Source: Gnetum montanum (taxonomy: Eukaryota; Streptophyta; Gnetopsida; Gnetales; Gnetaceae). Taken from it: a stretch of 33,851 nucleotides of DNA. The DNA is taken from positions 191,884 to 225,734 of the forward strand of contig MNCI01025274.1 in assembly GCA_015680685.1 (NCBI GenBank). Reading direction: 5' to 3'. Numbering within the stretch: position 1 is the first letter of the stretch; every line of letters begins with the position of its first letter. Made by a program: the position numbers and the translations under genes. The notes beneath the pieces were generated by a model, which saw nothing but the letters and a program-made list of their open reading frames with translations, ran no database searches and was not told the DNA's origin. Shown here piece after piece: positions 7,795 to 17,451 of this stretch.

Positions 7795-8022
7795 TCTCTA
7801 CATGTTTTGGAAGTAATGACAGCAAGGACAAAGGTTGCAAGGACAAAAGACAAACTAAGGTAATAATCGGGGCTTTCTATCTTATAGGATTCCAAAAGAA
7901 TCGTCTAAGCGACCGATCTGCACTGCACAATCTAGTAAACAACCATGGAGGTATTACATTTACGTCGATCAACAAAGGGTACAAATAGCTTACAAGACTA
8001 CTTGTGAAATGTGGATCAGCTA
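7795..8022 (-). other. E1 leader (untranslated)
   Basis: About 230 bases between the LTR-proximal block and the gag ATG. Much shorter than the E3/E4 leader (about 1.1-1.2 kb). No ORF supported. Confidence 0.45.
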
Positions 8023-8051
8023 TGAAGGCCCTCCTTCTAGTGCCAGAAAAC
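8023..8051 (-). promoter_or_regulatory. E1 candidate primer-binding block inside 5' LTR
   Basis: On the minus strand it reads TTCTGGCACTAGAAGGAGGG then CC, directly inside the LTR end. The same block occurs in E2 (minus, near 12050-12075), E3 (plus, 16241-16268) and E4 (plus, 21626-21656). Conservation at that exact place in four elements suggests the minus-strand primer site or another leader signal. The matching tRNA cannot be assigned here, and the TGG lies several bases inside the LTR end. Confidence 0.5.
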
Positions 8052-8690
8052 TGTAACGATGGAAAACATCGATTGCTAGAAATACGGAATGGGAGTCCGC
8101 GTACACAATTCTAACCCTAGATCTGTGTGAGGGCCATGCTAGAGAAGATGAATCCGAGGTGCTCTGAATGGTCTTGTCGATCAAACAAGGACTTATTTGA
8201 TTAGTAAAACCTTTGTAATAATCGGATGGCAAAAGGGTGATCCCAACGAGGGGATGTAATGTCATTAATCCCAAAAGTAATTGAAAGCGATGTAAAAAAT
8301 TTTTAAGTGATTGCAAAATCTATATAAATAGGATGCAAGAAATCGAATTTATAGAGAATGCAATCCCAAGATCTGGGATTTAACTAATGAACAAAGTATG
8401 CTGAATACAATGATTACCAGTGGACTTAGGTTTGGACGAAGCACATGCCAGAAGTAATAATGTTATTTAAAGATGAAACAAGCAAAGATCCATCTACCTT
8501 GTTCTAGCTAATCTAGGCGCCAGGAATTCAGACCCGAGGTAGAATGTCTGTTAGCCAACTGTTTCTGATCAAGGATTCTTGCAATCACCTCCGAAGTTCT
8601 CATGATCGCTGATCCTCTTTTTCTCTCTTCTTAATCTTAAAAGAAAATTTTTTTCCCGCCTCTCTCTTTTTGATCTTTGTCAACTGGAGC

Positions 8691-8698
8691 ATTTATAA
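8691..8698 (-). promoter_or_regulatory. TATA box of E1 LTR
   Basis: Minus strand TTATAAAT in the context CCTTATAAATGCTCCAG. E2 has CCCTATAAATACCC at the corresponding place in its LTR (12795-12802). It would drive gag-pro transcription. Confidence 0.5.
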
Positions 8699-8987
8699 GG
8701 TTAGGGTCAGGAGAAAAATGCGACTTAGATGATGCGTGTCCTGAACTTATAAGATACCATTGACTTGATATGTTTGTGTTTGAAACTTGTAGCGCCACAC
8801 TGCATTATGCTCTGAAGCGTAACACGTTGTAAACAACTCTCATTGGGGTTTTTTCATTGCTTACATTACACTGCGTCGTGCGAGATTACGCTGCATAGCG
8901 TAGTTCAGCATAAAGTAGTGAACCTACAAAAGATTGGAGTGCTATTGTCACGCTTCTTTTGTTCCTGATCAGTTGTTTTGGGGTTTA

Positions 8988-9015
8988 TTACACTACACTA
9001 TGTAATGTAGTGTAA
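8988..9015. other. perfect 10-bp inverted repeat in E1 U3
   Basis: TTACACTACA, eight-base loop, TGTAGTGTAA. Related words recur at 8865-8935 and 9160-9210. Possibly protein-binding sites in the LTR upstream region. Confidence 0.6.
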
Positions 9016-9465
9016 CAGGCCCCTTGAAAAAAAAAAGAAAACCTACTGAACTACGTGGCATGCTGCGGATTATTGTTTAAACCTTTAAGATTTTGCTGGC
9101 CGATCGAAGTCATGAATCCTGTCATCTTTGTTGCTGTGATGAACTACCTTCTGGTCATTACATTGCGTTAAGCTGTGTTATGCTATGTTGTGTAATGTAG
9201 TGTAATGTGCCAGAAGTTAAGATTTCACAGAAAACTTGTAAAGCTTTGAAGGCTTGCCATCTCGCATCCCTTGTCTTGTTCTGTCCTCTGGAGTTTTTTC
9301 GCACTGTGGTGCGCAACATGACACAACCGGTGCTTTAGCCGAAAAGGGAACTTACTGAGCCATGACTTGTTGCTAATCCTTGCCCAAATCGCAAGGCTTT
9401 GCTGAACCATTGAGGTCTCAAAATTTTCATGGCGTTTCAAGTGTTGACTTGGTTGTAACATGTTG

Positions 9466-11760
9466 GAACACCCTAATTAGAAAGGGCTCTTTGGAGGGAA
9501 CTTGTGATGGTAGCCTTACAACAAAGGGGAACCTTAAGCTAGTGGAAGTTGAAGGACCCCATTTACTAAAAGGAGGCATCCTAATCACAAATTTTTCCCT
9601 TGTGGGCCTTTGATTATTGTGGACATTGCACATCACTATGTTGTATGGGATATTTTTGGTGTTCAAGGGGTTCTTTTACATGCACATCAATTAGTTCTAA
9701 GACCTAATAAAATTAGATGTGTCCAATAGTAGTTTACCCCTATCGACCATCTTTTGTAGGTCATCTTTATGCACAAGATAAAAATCAATGTCATGACTTG
9801 GTAACTGATGATAATGGTAGAAGCTATCAAGTTTAAACTATGTGGGCATTGGAGGATCATTGTTAGTTGTTTGAGTGGGGTTCTTTTCTATTTTGCATAA
9901 CTTGTCATGCCTCTTATGGGCAATCTCTAACATCTACTTTTGTTGAATTCTACCACTCTTTAATAGTTAGTCCAAAAGTCCTAATGGCTTGAGAGATAAA
10001 TGGGTGTAGATAGAATAGTCCTTCTGTGGAAAGTTAGGCCTAAAGGCAATCAATTTAGTGGCCCTAGAGGTTGATGGTTGGTTATTGTTGTTGGTAGTAA
10101 GGACCTTGGGTTGATTATTCTTTTGCTTCTAGTTAGTTGGTTTACATTCTTCTGTTACAATTGCTACTGACACATTATTCTTCCTACCCTTCTCCTTGTC
10201 TTTACATGTATGTTTTTTCTTATATGCCATGTAGGTAGGATTGTGGCTAGCTTTTGTAGCATCTTCTATATTCTTAGTCTAGGAAAGGACTTGACTAAGA
10301 GATCATGGATCTAGGTAGTATAATTTGACTTTATGAAGTCATTAACCATCCTCTTAAAGATAGCTAATAGATGCATTTAAGCTATTAGCTATAGTATCTT
10401 GTTAACTAGAGAGTTCCATCATTACATGAACTTTTGCATAGGCTCAAGGGATCCTTGATTGACCTTTATCATTTGGTCAAGCATGGTATCAGGTTTTATG
10501 TTATACTTGAAATTGTTAACAAAGTGCAAAATTAGTTCATCTAGAGAGGATATGGATCCTCTTGACAAGGCATTATACCAGTCAAGTTCTTTTTCCTTCA
10601 AAGACGTATGGAATATCTACATAATAGTATGTAGCCACATCTGAAATAGCAAACACTTAGAGAAAAAGCTAATTAGGTAAGCATTTGGATCACCTTCACT
10701 ATTATATTTGGTAAACTATGGCACATGGACACCAGGAGGAAGAGTTAGTGATGGAATTGTAGGACCAATGGGATGATCTTAGTAGAAGTCCATTATCTTC
10801 ACAGTCTAGGATGTTGAGGCCTTGATTTTCCTTAAATCTTCAAGCAAGTCTTGGATCATTTGAAAATCCTGATCTAGGCCTTGAGTTACCCTTGTTGGTT
10901 ATGGGGTTTGGATAAAGGGCTGAGGTGTATGTTGTGATGCTTGTGCTCTTGCTATTAGTTATGTCATTGTCATAGCTTATGGACCAAATAGAGAGAAGGA
11001 TATCTATTTTGGTATTTGAGGCACAAAAGGGACAAAGGGGGTATGTGATCCCTAAGTTGCATGGGGTGCCATGGTTGATTCGACATGGATGGTAGAGGGG
11101 TTAATAGTAGTAACCATCATTGACTATGGCTGCAAAGTTCAAGGCTATGTAGTGATTGACATGGAAAAGTGGAAGGCCATGGGTTGCAACATCGAGTATG
11201 CTTGGTGCATAGCTATGATGGGGGTGGGAATGATAGTAGTAGAGTAGGAGGGGTAGAAGATAGTATCACCATGTCCATTGAGAACACAAAGGCATTAAGA
11301 GAGGGCTCAGTGGTCACAAAGGTTTCTTGTTGAAATAACCCTTCTAGGATGTTTTCAGGCTCAAATTCCACCCTACACTCATCCTCCTCTTCTTTTTGCT
11401 CCTTCAAGTTGTCATTTTTCTCCTCCTCCTCCATCTTAATCAATTGGGCTAAGATGGTAGCAAAGAAATTGTTAAGGGGTATTTGGTCATATGGGGAAGG
11501 GATATACTCCTTCCCACCTTGATGTATGAGATAAAACTCCCTTTTGTCTTATGCTTCTAGACACTAAATTAGAAGGCTAGCTTGCATCTTGACATAGATG
11601 TAGTTGTATTAGTCTTCATTTATGACTAAGAATTTAGGACATTTTTTCCTAACCCTAAAGGACTACCTACACTCTATGATAGCAGGGTCCTTGGGGTCAT
11701 ATCCTCATAGCTTAGTAAATGTGAAAGGTAGCTTGGTTGATTGTTGGAAATACATGTTAA
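9466..11760 (-). pseudogene. E2 gag, heavily degraded
   Basis: Fragments in several frames, in the same order as E1, E3 and E4. PENILEGLFQQETFVTTEPS (11385-11326) matches PENILGGLFLQISYKVTTPS in E3. Segments corresponding to the gag core lie around 10700-10300. The knuckle at 9836-9765 reads SFYHYHQLPSHDIDFY, with both outer Cys replaced by Tyr; DDLQKMVDRGKLLL follows. The linker at 9560-9466 reads FPFVVRLPSQVPSKEPFLIR. Only short open stretches remain (for example 11443-11213, rich in Glu/Lys). Function lost. Confidence 0.6.
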
Positions 11761-12049
11761 AAGAAAATGGAAAGGCAATAGAAGAAGGTTGCTAAACTAT
11801 TAAAACTGAGGAAGGAATCTCAGAAATGGAATGCTAGAAAATGGAATCACAAAAATGGAATCCCAAAAATGGAATCCTAAAAAATGGAATTCCACTAAAT
11901 GGACTATTCCAAAAGGAATGGGTGTTGTAGTAGATGGAAAATTTGTAGCAAAATCCAATAGAATGTGGTTTAACAAGCAACATTAGTTTTGTAAGTATAA
12001 CAAAAGGAAAAAAATAGCTAAAATGGATTTATGGAGAAGAATTTGGATG
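11761..12049 (-). other. E2 leader
   Basis: A-rich on the plus strand, with repeated AAAATGGAAT words (11820-11900) forming a short imperfect repeat. No coding potential seen. Confidence 0.4.
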
Positions 12050-12079
12050 GAGGCCCTCCTTCTAGCATTAGAAAACTAT
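12050..12079 (-). promoter_or_regulatory. E2 candidate primer-binding block
   Basis: Minus strand TTTTCTAATGCTAGAAGGAG then GGCC, next to the LTR end (CACCA at 12080). It is the degraded counterpart of the E1, E3 and E4 blocks. Confidence 0.45.
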
Positions 12080-13604
12080 TGGTGTTGGAAATCTCAGTTG
12101 TTGGAATGGAGAAAACTAAAATATTTTGAGCACCAAAATAGTCTTAATTTGTAATCCTAAGAGCCCTGGATGGTCTTGCCAATCATCCAAGGACTTAGAA
12201 AACATGAAACAGAAATGGTTATGAAAATATAGATGTATTTATAGATAATGTTAAAAAAGAAACATAGATGGATCTAATAAAAAATGAAAATACAATTGTA
12301 GTTACAAAAATAGATGCAAAAACAAAAATAAAAACAAAAAATTACATAGCATGAACTACCAAATTTTATATAAAAATATAAAATAATTAGTTTCACGATG
12401 TACAGTTGTGTATCTAGGGGCATAAGAAGCTACTTGTCGAAGCTTTAATTTCATTGGAGAAGGTTGCCTCCATGATCTAGTTTTGTTCTAGCTTTGATTT
12501 TTTGCGACTTTTCATTGGTTTCCACCAAATTTGCAAAATGTGACTAGGATTGGTGTTGCATGTTTAGAGTAATGAAAATCATGTGGGAGTCTATGTGCCT
12601 AGTGTATTCCCATTTTCTATTACCAAAGGACACTTCCAGATGAGGTTGTAATGGTTATGATGGATTGTAATGGCTAGAAATTATAAATACTATTATTGCC
12701 AATGGTTGTGGAGAAAGATGCCAAGTGCTTGAAATTGTTGTATGGGATGCAAAAATACCAAAGTTTGAAATCTATAAATGGTATTAAAATTGGGTATTTA
12801 TAGGGTTGGGGTTGCCATTTTTGGATATGCCATTAACTATCATTGAGTGCTAATAGATTGTCATTGATTGTGGGTTTACAATGGTCACTACTACTAGCAT
12901 AGTTGATAACTTACTATTAGCATAGTCCACTTAATGTAGTCTGCTCAACATACTTTTTTCACTATTGTCAACATAGTTTTCTCAACATAGTTCATTGACT
13001 ACTACCAGTGTAGTTGCTATTTCTGATAAATCCAAAATGAACTACACCAACAAAGCCTATCTTTTTAATATAAATAGGCTTTTTGACTACACTAGATGTG
13101 CTAAAAATTAGAACAAGTGTTGGGAACTATAGAAATGGTGCAATCTATTGGAAAGTGCTATGCCTTTTGGTGAATGCTATCTATGCTAGCTATTGTTGCC
13201 TTGGGATGACTACATTGCCTATTGTTGAAAAACTGGAAATTCCAACAATCCCACCATTACACTTCTATTGGGATCTAGTGGTGAACACACTACCTGTCGC
13301 TACTGTGACTATTGAAAGTGTAGTTCTAGTGCCTACTAAAAATGGTTTTGGCATAGTTGGTGCTATACCCCTACAAAAAACCATGAAAATGCTATTTTTG
13401 GCCATTCCAAAGGTATTATAGGCTTTCCCAGTCCTAGATATGAACATGGGATACCTACTTCTAGTTGGTAAACAAGGAAATAATAACTTTTGGAGCATTT
13501 TTTAGCTCCAAAAATTTGAAGTATGTAGGATTTTAGCTCTTGGTCTACATATCTCACATTTACAATGAATCCTTGCCCCAAGTTGGAAAATGAAGGTTGT
13601 AACA
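12080..13604 (-). repeat. E2 5' LTR (about 1.5 kb)
   Basis: Minus strand start TGTTACAACC at 13604, shared with E1; end CCAACACCA just before the leader block. TATA box TATAAATA at 12795-12802 (minus). The upstream part contains many ACTAC/CATAGT words that look like the E1 U3 repeats after loss of CpG. The plus-strand open stretch 13083-13421 inside it has no support as a gene. Confidence 0.6.
12795..12802 (-). promoter_or_regulatory. TATA box of E2 LTR
   Basis: Minus strand CCCTATAAATACCC, in the same relative part of the LTR as the E1 box. Confidence 0.45.
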
Positions 13605-13795
13605 TGAAATTTTAGTGGCATTTCATGTTGGATTGTTCCACTACTTATCACTAGTACTATAGTTAGGGACAAGTCAATGTATGCTAAGTAATTAATTTCA
13701 TAAAGTTTGTTGTATCAAGAACCCAAAGTTAAACTTCATAATCTTCTAATAACTCTAAAAGTAAGCACACTTACCCAAACATCCTAAATGACAAC

Positions 13796-14410
13796 ATGAA
13801 TTCAAATAAAGATACATCATCATTTTCCAAAGAGACAAAAAGGGGCAATGATAGAATCAATGATGGAGAAGAATGGAGTATGTCAACGCATGAAAGGATC
13901 TCTTATGCTCATCATGATCCTTATTATCCCAATTTTACTTTCATCTTTCACCAAGATGGGCAACTAAGGTGGAGAGATATTCAAGGTAACATTGTTTTAC
14001 CTCTAGAGCACTCAACACCCATCATGCTTCAAATAACTTTAAGGGGCATGAATCTAAGTAAAACACTTGATGGGTATCATGTGACCAAACACATGAAATG
14101 ACCCTATTAGCCCATTGAGGGGCAAGTCAAGAGAGATGCTACCATAGAGATTAAACATGTCTAGGGTAAAGGAAAGAAAGTCAACTCTTCTATTATCATA
14201 GAAGAGCTTAATGGTGATGAATTCACTACTGAGCAACTCCACAAAAATCATGAAGTCCATTCATAAAAACCTATCATTCAATTGGAGGAATGTGTCAAAG
14301 TTCAACTACATTCCACCCTATTAGCGACACCTAAGAGGGAGGAAATTGACTCAAAGTATAAGCAGGACTCAAGGATGAGAGTTTTTACTAGATCTTATAA
14401 TGAAAAATAT
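13796..14410 (+). pseudogene. degenerate reading frame of unknown family
   Basis: An open stretch of 101 codons from ATG 13796 (includes FIFHQDGQLRWRDIQGNIVL) continues after stops as IIIEELNGDEFTTEQLHKNH and LLATPKREEIDSKYKQDSR. Beyond it, 14480-14640 has RHQDHHREDRRTHD and RRCKDRREDQE-like charged pieces. Composition looks coding-derived (charged and hydrophobic residues alternate, no simple repeat), but I cannot place it in a family, and it does not match gag, protease or the antisense gene of this window. It may be a fragment of a different element into which E2 or E3 inserted. Confidence 0.3.
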
Positions 14411-15021
14411 TAAAGTCATTAAAGGAGGAAAAGTTGGCACCATTCTTGTACTGCCTTAACCTCATCCTCATGATTATTAGTGGACTCTGATAGGAGGACG
14501 CTGAGGCATCAAGATCATCATAGGGAGGATAGAAGGACTCATGATTGCCATGACTATTGCCTAAGGCATTTAGATGAGGAAGGTGAAGATTATGAATGAA
14601 GAAGATGCAAGGATAGGAGGGAAGATCAAGAATGACATGAGTGAAACACCATAAAATTTTGCATGTTATAGCCAATCTTTACCATGAAGCCTTCACCCCA
14701 TGAAACTTGAGGAAAAACTTCATTTTAAATGTGAAAATTGTAATCCATAGTGAGCAATCTTACATACTATATACTTTTGGGGTTGAAAAATGCCTCATCA
14801 GTGGCCAAAGCCTCATTCTCCAAGTGACAAAAGTCATCTAGTATCTATATTGTGTCAAAAATGCCTTTTAAAATGCTAAAAGAGGCACTTTGATGGGTTT
14901 TATGATGGGTATGCATTTTTCTATGTTGAAAACACATGTAAGAGGGTAGATCTCACCTACCCCTACCATAAAGGATTGAGGTTTTGAAAAATTTCCCTCT
15001 TCAACATGGAGACCGCATGCA
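14411..15021. other. unassigned AT-rich sequence
   Basis: No gene recognised apart from the charged remnants to about 14640. The stretch 14880-15000 may be the beginning of the E3 LTR (it contains TGATGGGTTTTATGATGGGT), but no second LTR is available to fix the boundary. Confidence 0.3.
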
Positions 15022-15140
15022 TAGCTTAGAAACCTTTTCCCCTTAGAGTGAAAATTTTCTTCCTAGTCTAAAAATTTTTTCCTCAGCTTGGAAAATTTTT
15101 CCTTAGCCTAGAAACTTTTTTCCCTTAGCATGGAGGCTTC
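15022..15140. repeat. 20-22 bp tandem repeat, 5-6 imperfect copies
   Basis: Units of the form CCTTAGNNTRGAAAATTTTT recur with TTAG/CTAG/TCAG at 15024, 15043, 15063, 15083, 15103 and 15125. The tract lies next to the beginning of the E3 LTR or within its upstream part. Confidence 0.65.
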
Positions 15141-15458
15141 ATTACTAGCGTGAAAAATTCAATCCCCTAGCATGGAAGTTACAAAAGCAAAAATTTATCA
15201 CTTCATGCACTTCAACATTGACTAGCCACTTCAACACGCATGGTGGATAGCTCAAAATGGAAGATTCATCTCTAGATTGGAAGATGTGCCCTAGTAACTA
15301 TTTATAGATAATGGAATGACCATGGGGGGAAGTACTTACTATGTATGATAACCCCCCAAATTTAGCATCCATCTCACTTGAATTTGTAGCAAATTTGCAT
15401 CCATTTTTGCAAACAAATCATAAACAATTTGTAGCCCCATTCATGGCTAGAAAAAACC

Positions 15459-15466
15459 TATAAAAG
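15459..15466 (+). promoter_or_regulatory. TATA box of E3 LTR
   Basis: TATAAAAG in CCTATAAAAGGTAACCTCAA. The E4 LTR has CCTATAAAAGCTAGCCTCAA at 20864-20883. Confidence 0.6.
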
Positions 15467-15998
15467 GTAACCTCAAACATCATTTAGAGGTTCTAGAATT
15501 TTGAGCAAGTTCAACATTTTTCTTGAGTTTAGAAACTTTTTACATTCAAGCACTTTTGTAGTTCCAACATTTTAAGCAAGGGAAACATTATCAAGTAATT
15601 TGCATACATACAATTCCACACTTGGGACATTTTCAAGCACTCAAGAGCTCTTACAAGTTTCCATACTTACATTCTCTTGAACTCCAATATGGAAGCATTG
15701 TGACCTTGAGATTTTGTGGATTTTTGAGTGTCAACACTGCACCTTCGGGATTTGCAATCATCATTTTGGAGTAGTATGGCATCGAACGTTTCCACTTTTC
15801 TCACCCTCCAATAGTGACCCAAATTGCAAATCTAAGGTTGCAGTAGTGAAGGAAGGTTTGATAGCATTAGAAGTGTCTTAGCACTTGGATTGTGAAGCAA
15901 ATCACATTGTCTTGAATAGGCTTCAATTTCTTACATAAGTGTATCCACTTTTTACACCATTTGTACACATTTCTCTAACTTATTCTTTATTCTTCCTC

Positions 15999-16004
15999 AA
16001 TAAA
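15999..16004 (+). terminator. polyadenylation signal of E3 LTR
   Basis: AATAAA in CCTCAATAAAGTTTTAACTT, with the counterpart CTCAATAAATTTTTAAGTTT in E4. It lies about 540 bases after the TATA box, as expected for the R region. Confidence 0.5.
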
Positions 16005-16238
16005 GTTTTAACTTTTGAGTCTTGTGTTCAAAATAAATAAATAATTTTTTTGTACATTATTCCAATTTTTTATATTCCCATGTTTTGCATCTCATAAGTC
16101 CTTGGTTTCTCTGCCAGACTACCTAAGGTAGCTTGAATTCCATTTTTATTGTGGAGACCTTAGGGATTCAATGTTGAGGAACTATTGCACCAAGGATACT
16201 TGGGTTTTTCTAGAAATTAAGGTTTTCATTTACAATAG

Positions 16239-16270
16239 TTTTTCTTAGCACTAGAAGAAGGGCCTTCACC
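16239..16270 (+). promoter_or_regulatory. E3 candidate primer-binding block
   Basis: TTCTTAGCACTAGAAGAAGG then GCCTTCACC, right after the LTR end. See the matching E1 and E4 blocks. Confidence 0.5.
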
Positions 16271-17451
16271 TAAATTCTATAACTAGATGTATTTTTTTCT
16301 TTGCTATTTACAAGCTTTTCCTTGATTTTCCCAACCAAAACCTTTGAAGAATCAACACTAGTCTTTCGCCCACTATGACCAAAACTACAGCATGGAAGTT
16401 GCAAGTGGTTTGGTTTTGGCAATTTTACAGCCCAAAGCCAGTGTTGATATCTCTTTTCCTTTATCACCTTTTTTCTATTACCAATATTTTATTCTTTAGT
16501 TTCTAAAAGTGGATGTTTAAACTCTTCCATGAGTTGGCTTTTCCCCTACCTTTCGAAGCTAAGAAAATTGGTAGCTAGCTAAAACTAATTTTAGTGGAAA
16601 AAAACTAAATTTCCATTTTGGTTTTCAACCTTCACAACCCCCCCACACCCCCCCACCCCATCAATGTTGAGGTAGTAGATGTGAGATTTCCATCATCTCA
16701 CCCCTCATTCCTTCCCCCTTTTTTCATACCCAGTGTAAAAGTAGTTGAAAGGCTAGCATTGGTGAGGTTTGAAACCAATTTAATAACCAGATCCACTTTT
16801 ATTACAAGTGAAATCCACTTTCTAGATTTTTGAACCCAAAAATCCCAATGAATCCAATGCTACCTTTACCCCCTATAGTAGAAACCTTAGCATGGAAATT
16901 GCAGGTGGTTTGGGTGCTAAAGTTTTACAGCATCTATTGTGAATTTCTAGAGCAAAGCTAGCATGGAAGCTTTAATAACAATTTAATTTTTGATGCCACA
17001 TTTTTTTACCACTAAACTAACATTTGTTTCCATAGTAGCCAAGCCTACTTTCCCCTCCTTTGTGGAAAAAGATGGTAGCCTACCAAAACCATCTTTAGAA
17101 ATTGCCAAGTATCCATTTTGGTCATCAAACTCCTCCCCCCACCCTTTTCTCCAATGTTGAAATAAGAAAGTGTGAGATTTCCATTATCTTACCACCCCTT
17201 TTTTCACCCTTGCCATACCTGGTGTAGAGGTAGTTGGGAGGCCAACTTAGGTGAGGTTTGAAACCAACATTTCCAACATTTCATTTTTGGTAAAGTGGTA
17301 AACTCTCCTTATCCCCTACTTACTAATTATAGTAAGTACATCCTTTTTTGTCATTTTTATTACCTCTAAGAATTTTTGAATTCTATTCACTAGAATTTAC
17401 TCCTATTTTACCATTTATATTCTATTTTATGTCATTCTTAGCACTATAACC
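16271..17451 (+). other. E3 leader with about 490-bp internal duplication
   Basis: Non-coding, with C-rich runs (16637-16662, 17130-17146). Two similar halves: TGAGATTTCCATCATCTCAC (16680) against TGAGATTTCCATTATCTTAC (17173), and GGTGAGGTTTGAAACCAA at 16761 against 17250, an offset near 489. E4 has the same duplicated layout (offset near 475). The open frame at 16618-16833 lies in this leader and is not supported as a gene. Confidence 0.55.

Larger units (their letters stand above)
1..9461 (-). mobile_element. E1: non-autonomous Ty3/gypsy-like LTR retrotransposon, 3' end beyond window
   Basis: The element reads right to left. In order it shows a 5' LTR (8052-9461, starting TGTTACAACC and ending in CA), a conserved block just inside the LTR, a short leader, gag and protease (7794-4275), two tandem-repeat tracts, and a gene on the opposite strand (258-3299). 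No reverse transcriptase, RNase H or integrase motif is visible after the protease, where an autonomous Ty3/gypsy element would have them. It contains many more CpG dinucleotides than E2-E4, which suggests a later insertion. Its 5' LTR abuts the interrupted gag-pro linker of E2, so E1 probably inserted into E2. The 3' LTR and second target-site copy are off the left edge. The assignment to Ty3/gypsy rests on gag and protease motifs; the Tat-like placement is inference. Confidence 0.75.
8052..9461 (-). repeat. E1 5' LTR (about 1.41 kb)
   Basis: On the minus strand it starts TGTTACAACC at 9461 and ends CGTTACA at 8052, just before the conserved leader block. E2 has an LTR that also starts TGTTACAACC (13604). 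A TATA-like box lies at 8691-8698. The upstream half (U3) has clustered TTACACT-type words and a perfect hairpin. The 3' LTR is outside the window, so age cannot be measured. Confidence 0.7.
9462..13604 (-). mobile_element. E2: older Ty3/gypsy-like element interrupted by E1
   Basis: Same orientation as E1. It has a 5' LTR at 12080-13604, the conserved leader block, a short leader and a badly decayed gag (about 11760-9466). The gag-pro linker reads KEPFLIRVF and then stops matching at 9462, exactly where the E1 LTR starts. The rest of E2 should continue left of E1, outside the window. Sequence is AT-rich with few CpG, and its protein fragments are nearer to E3/E4 than to E1. Confidence 0.65.
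15130..16234 (+). repeat. E3 5' LTR (left boundary approximate)
   Basis: Aligns with the E4 LTR from CGCATGGTGG near 15222 onward (GGAAGATTCATCTCTAG in both). Contains TATAAAAG at 15459-15466, the shared downstream CCTCAAACATCATT, and AATAAA at 15999. It ends TTACA at 16234, followed by ATAGTTTTTCTTAGCACTAG. The left end was extrapolated from the E4 start and could lie up to 250 bases further left. Confidence 0.6.

Noticed and set aside
13083-13421. Plus-strand 112-codon frame in the E2 LTR
   Set aside because: Located within LTR sequence between the LTR start and the TATA box; no counterpart in E1.
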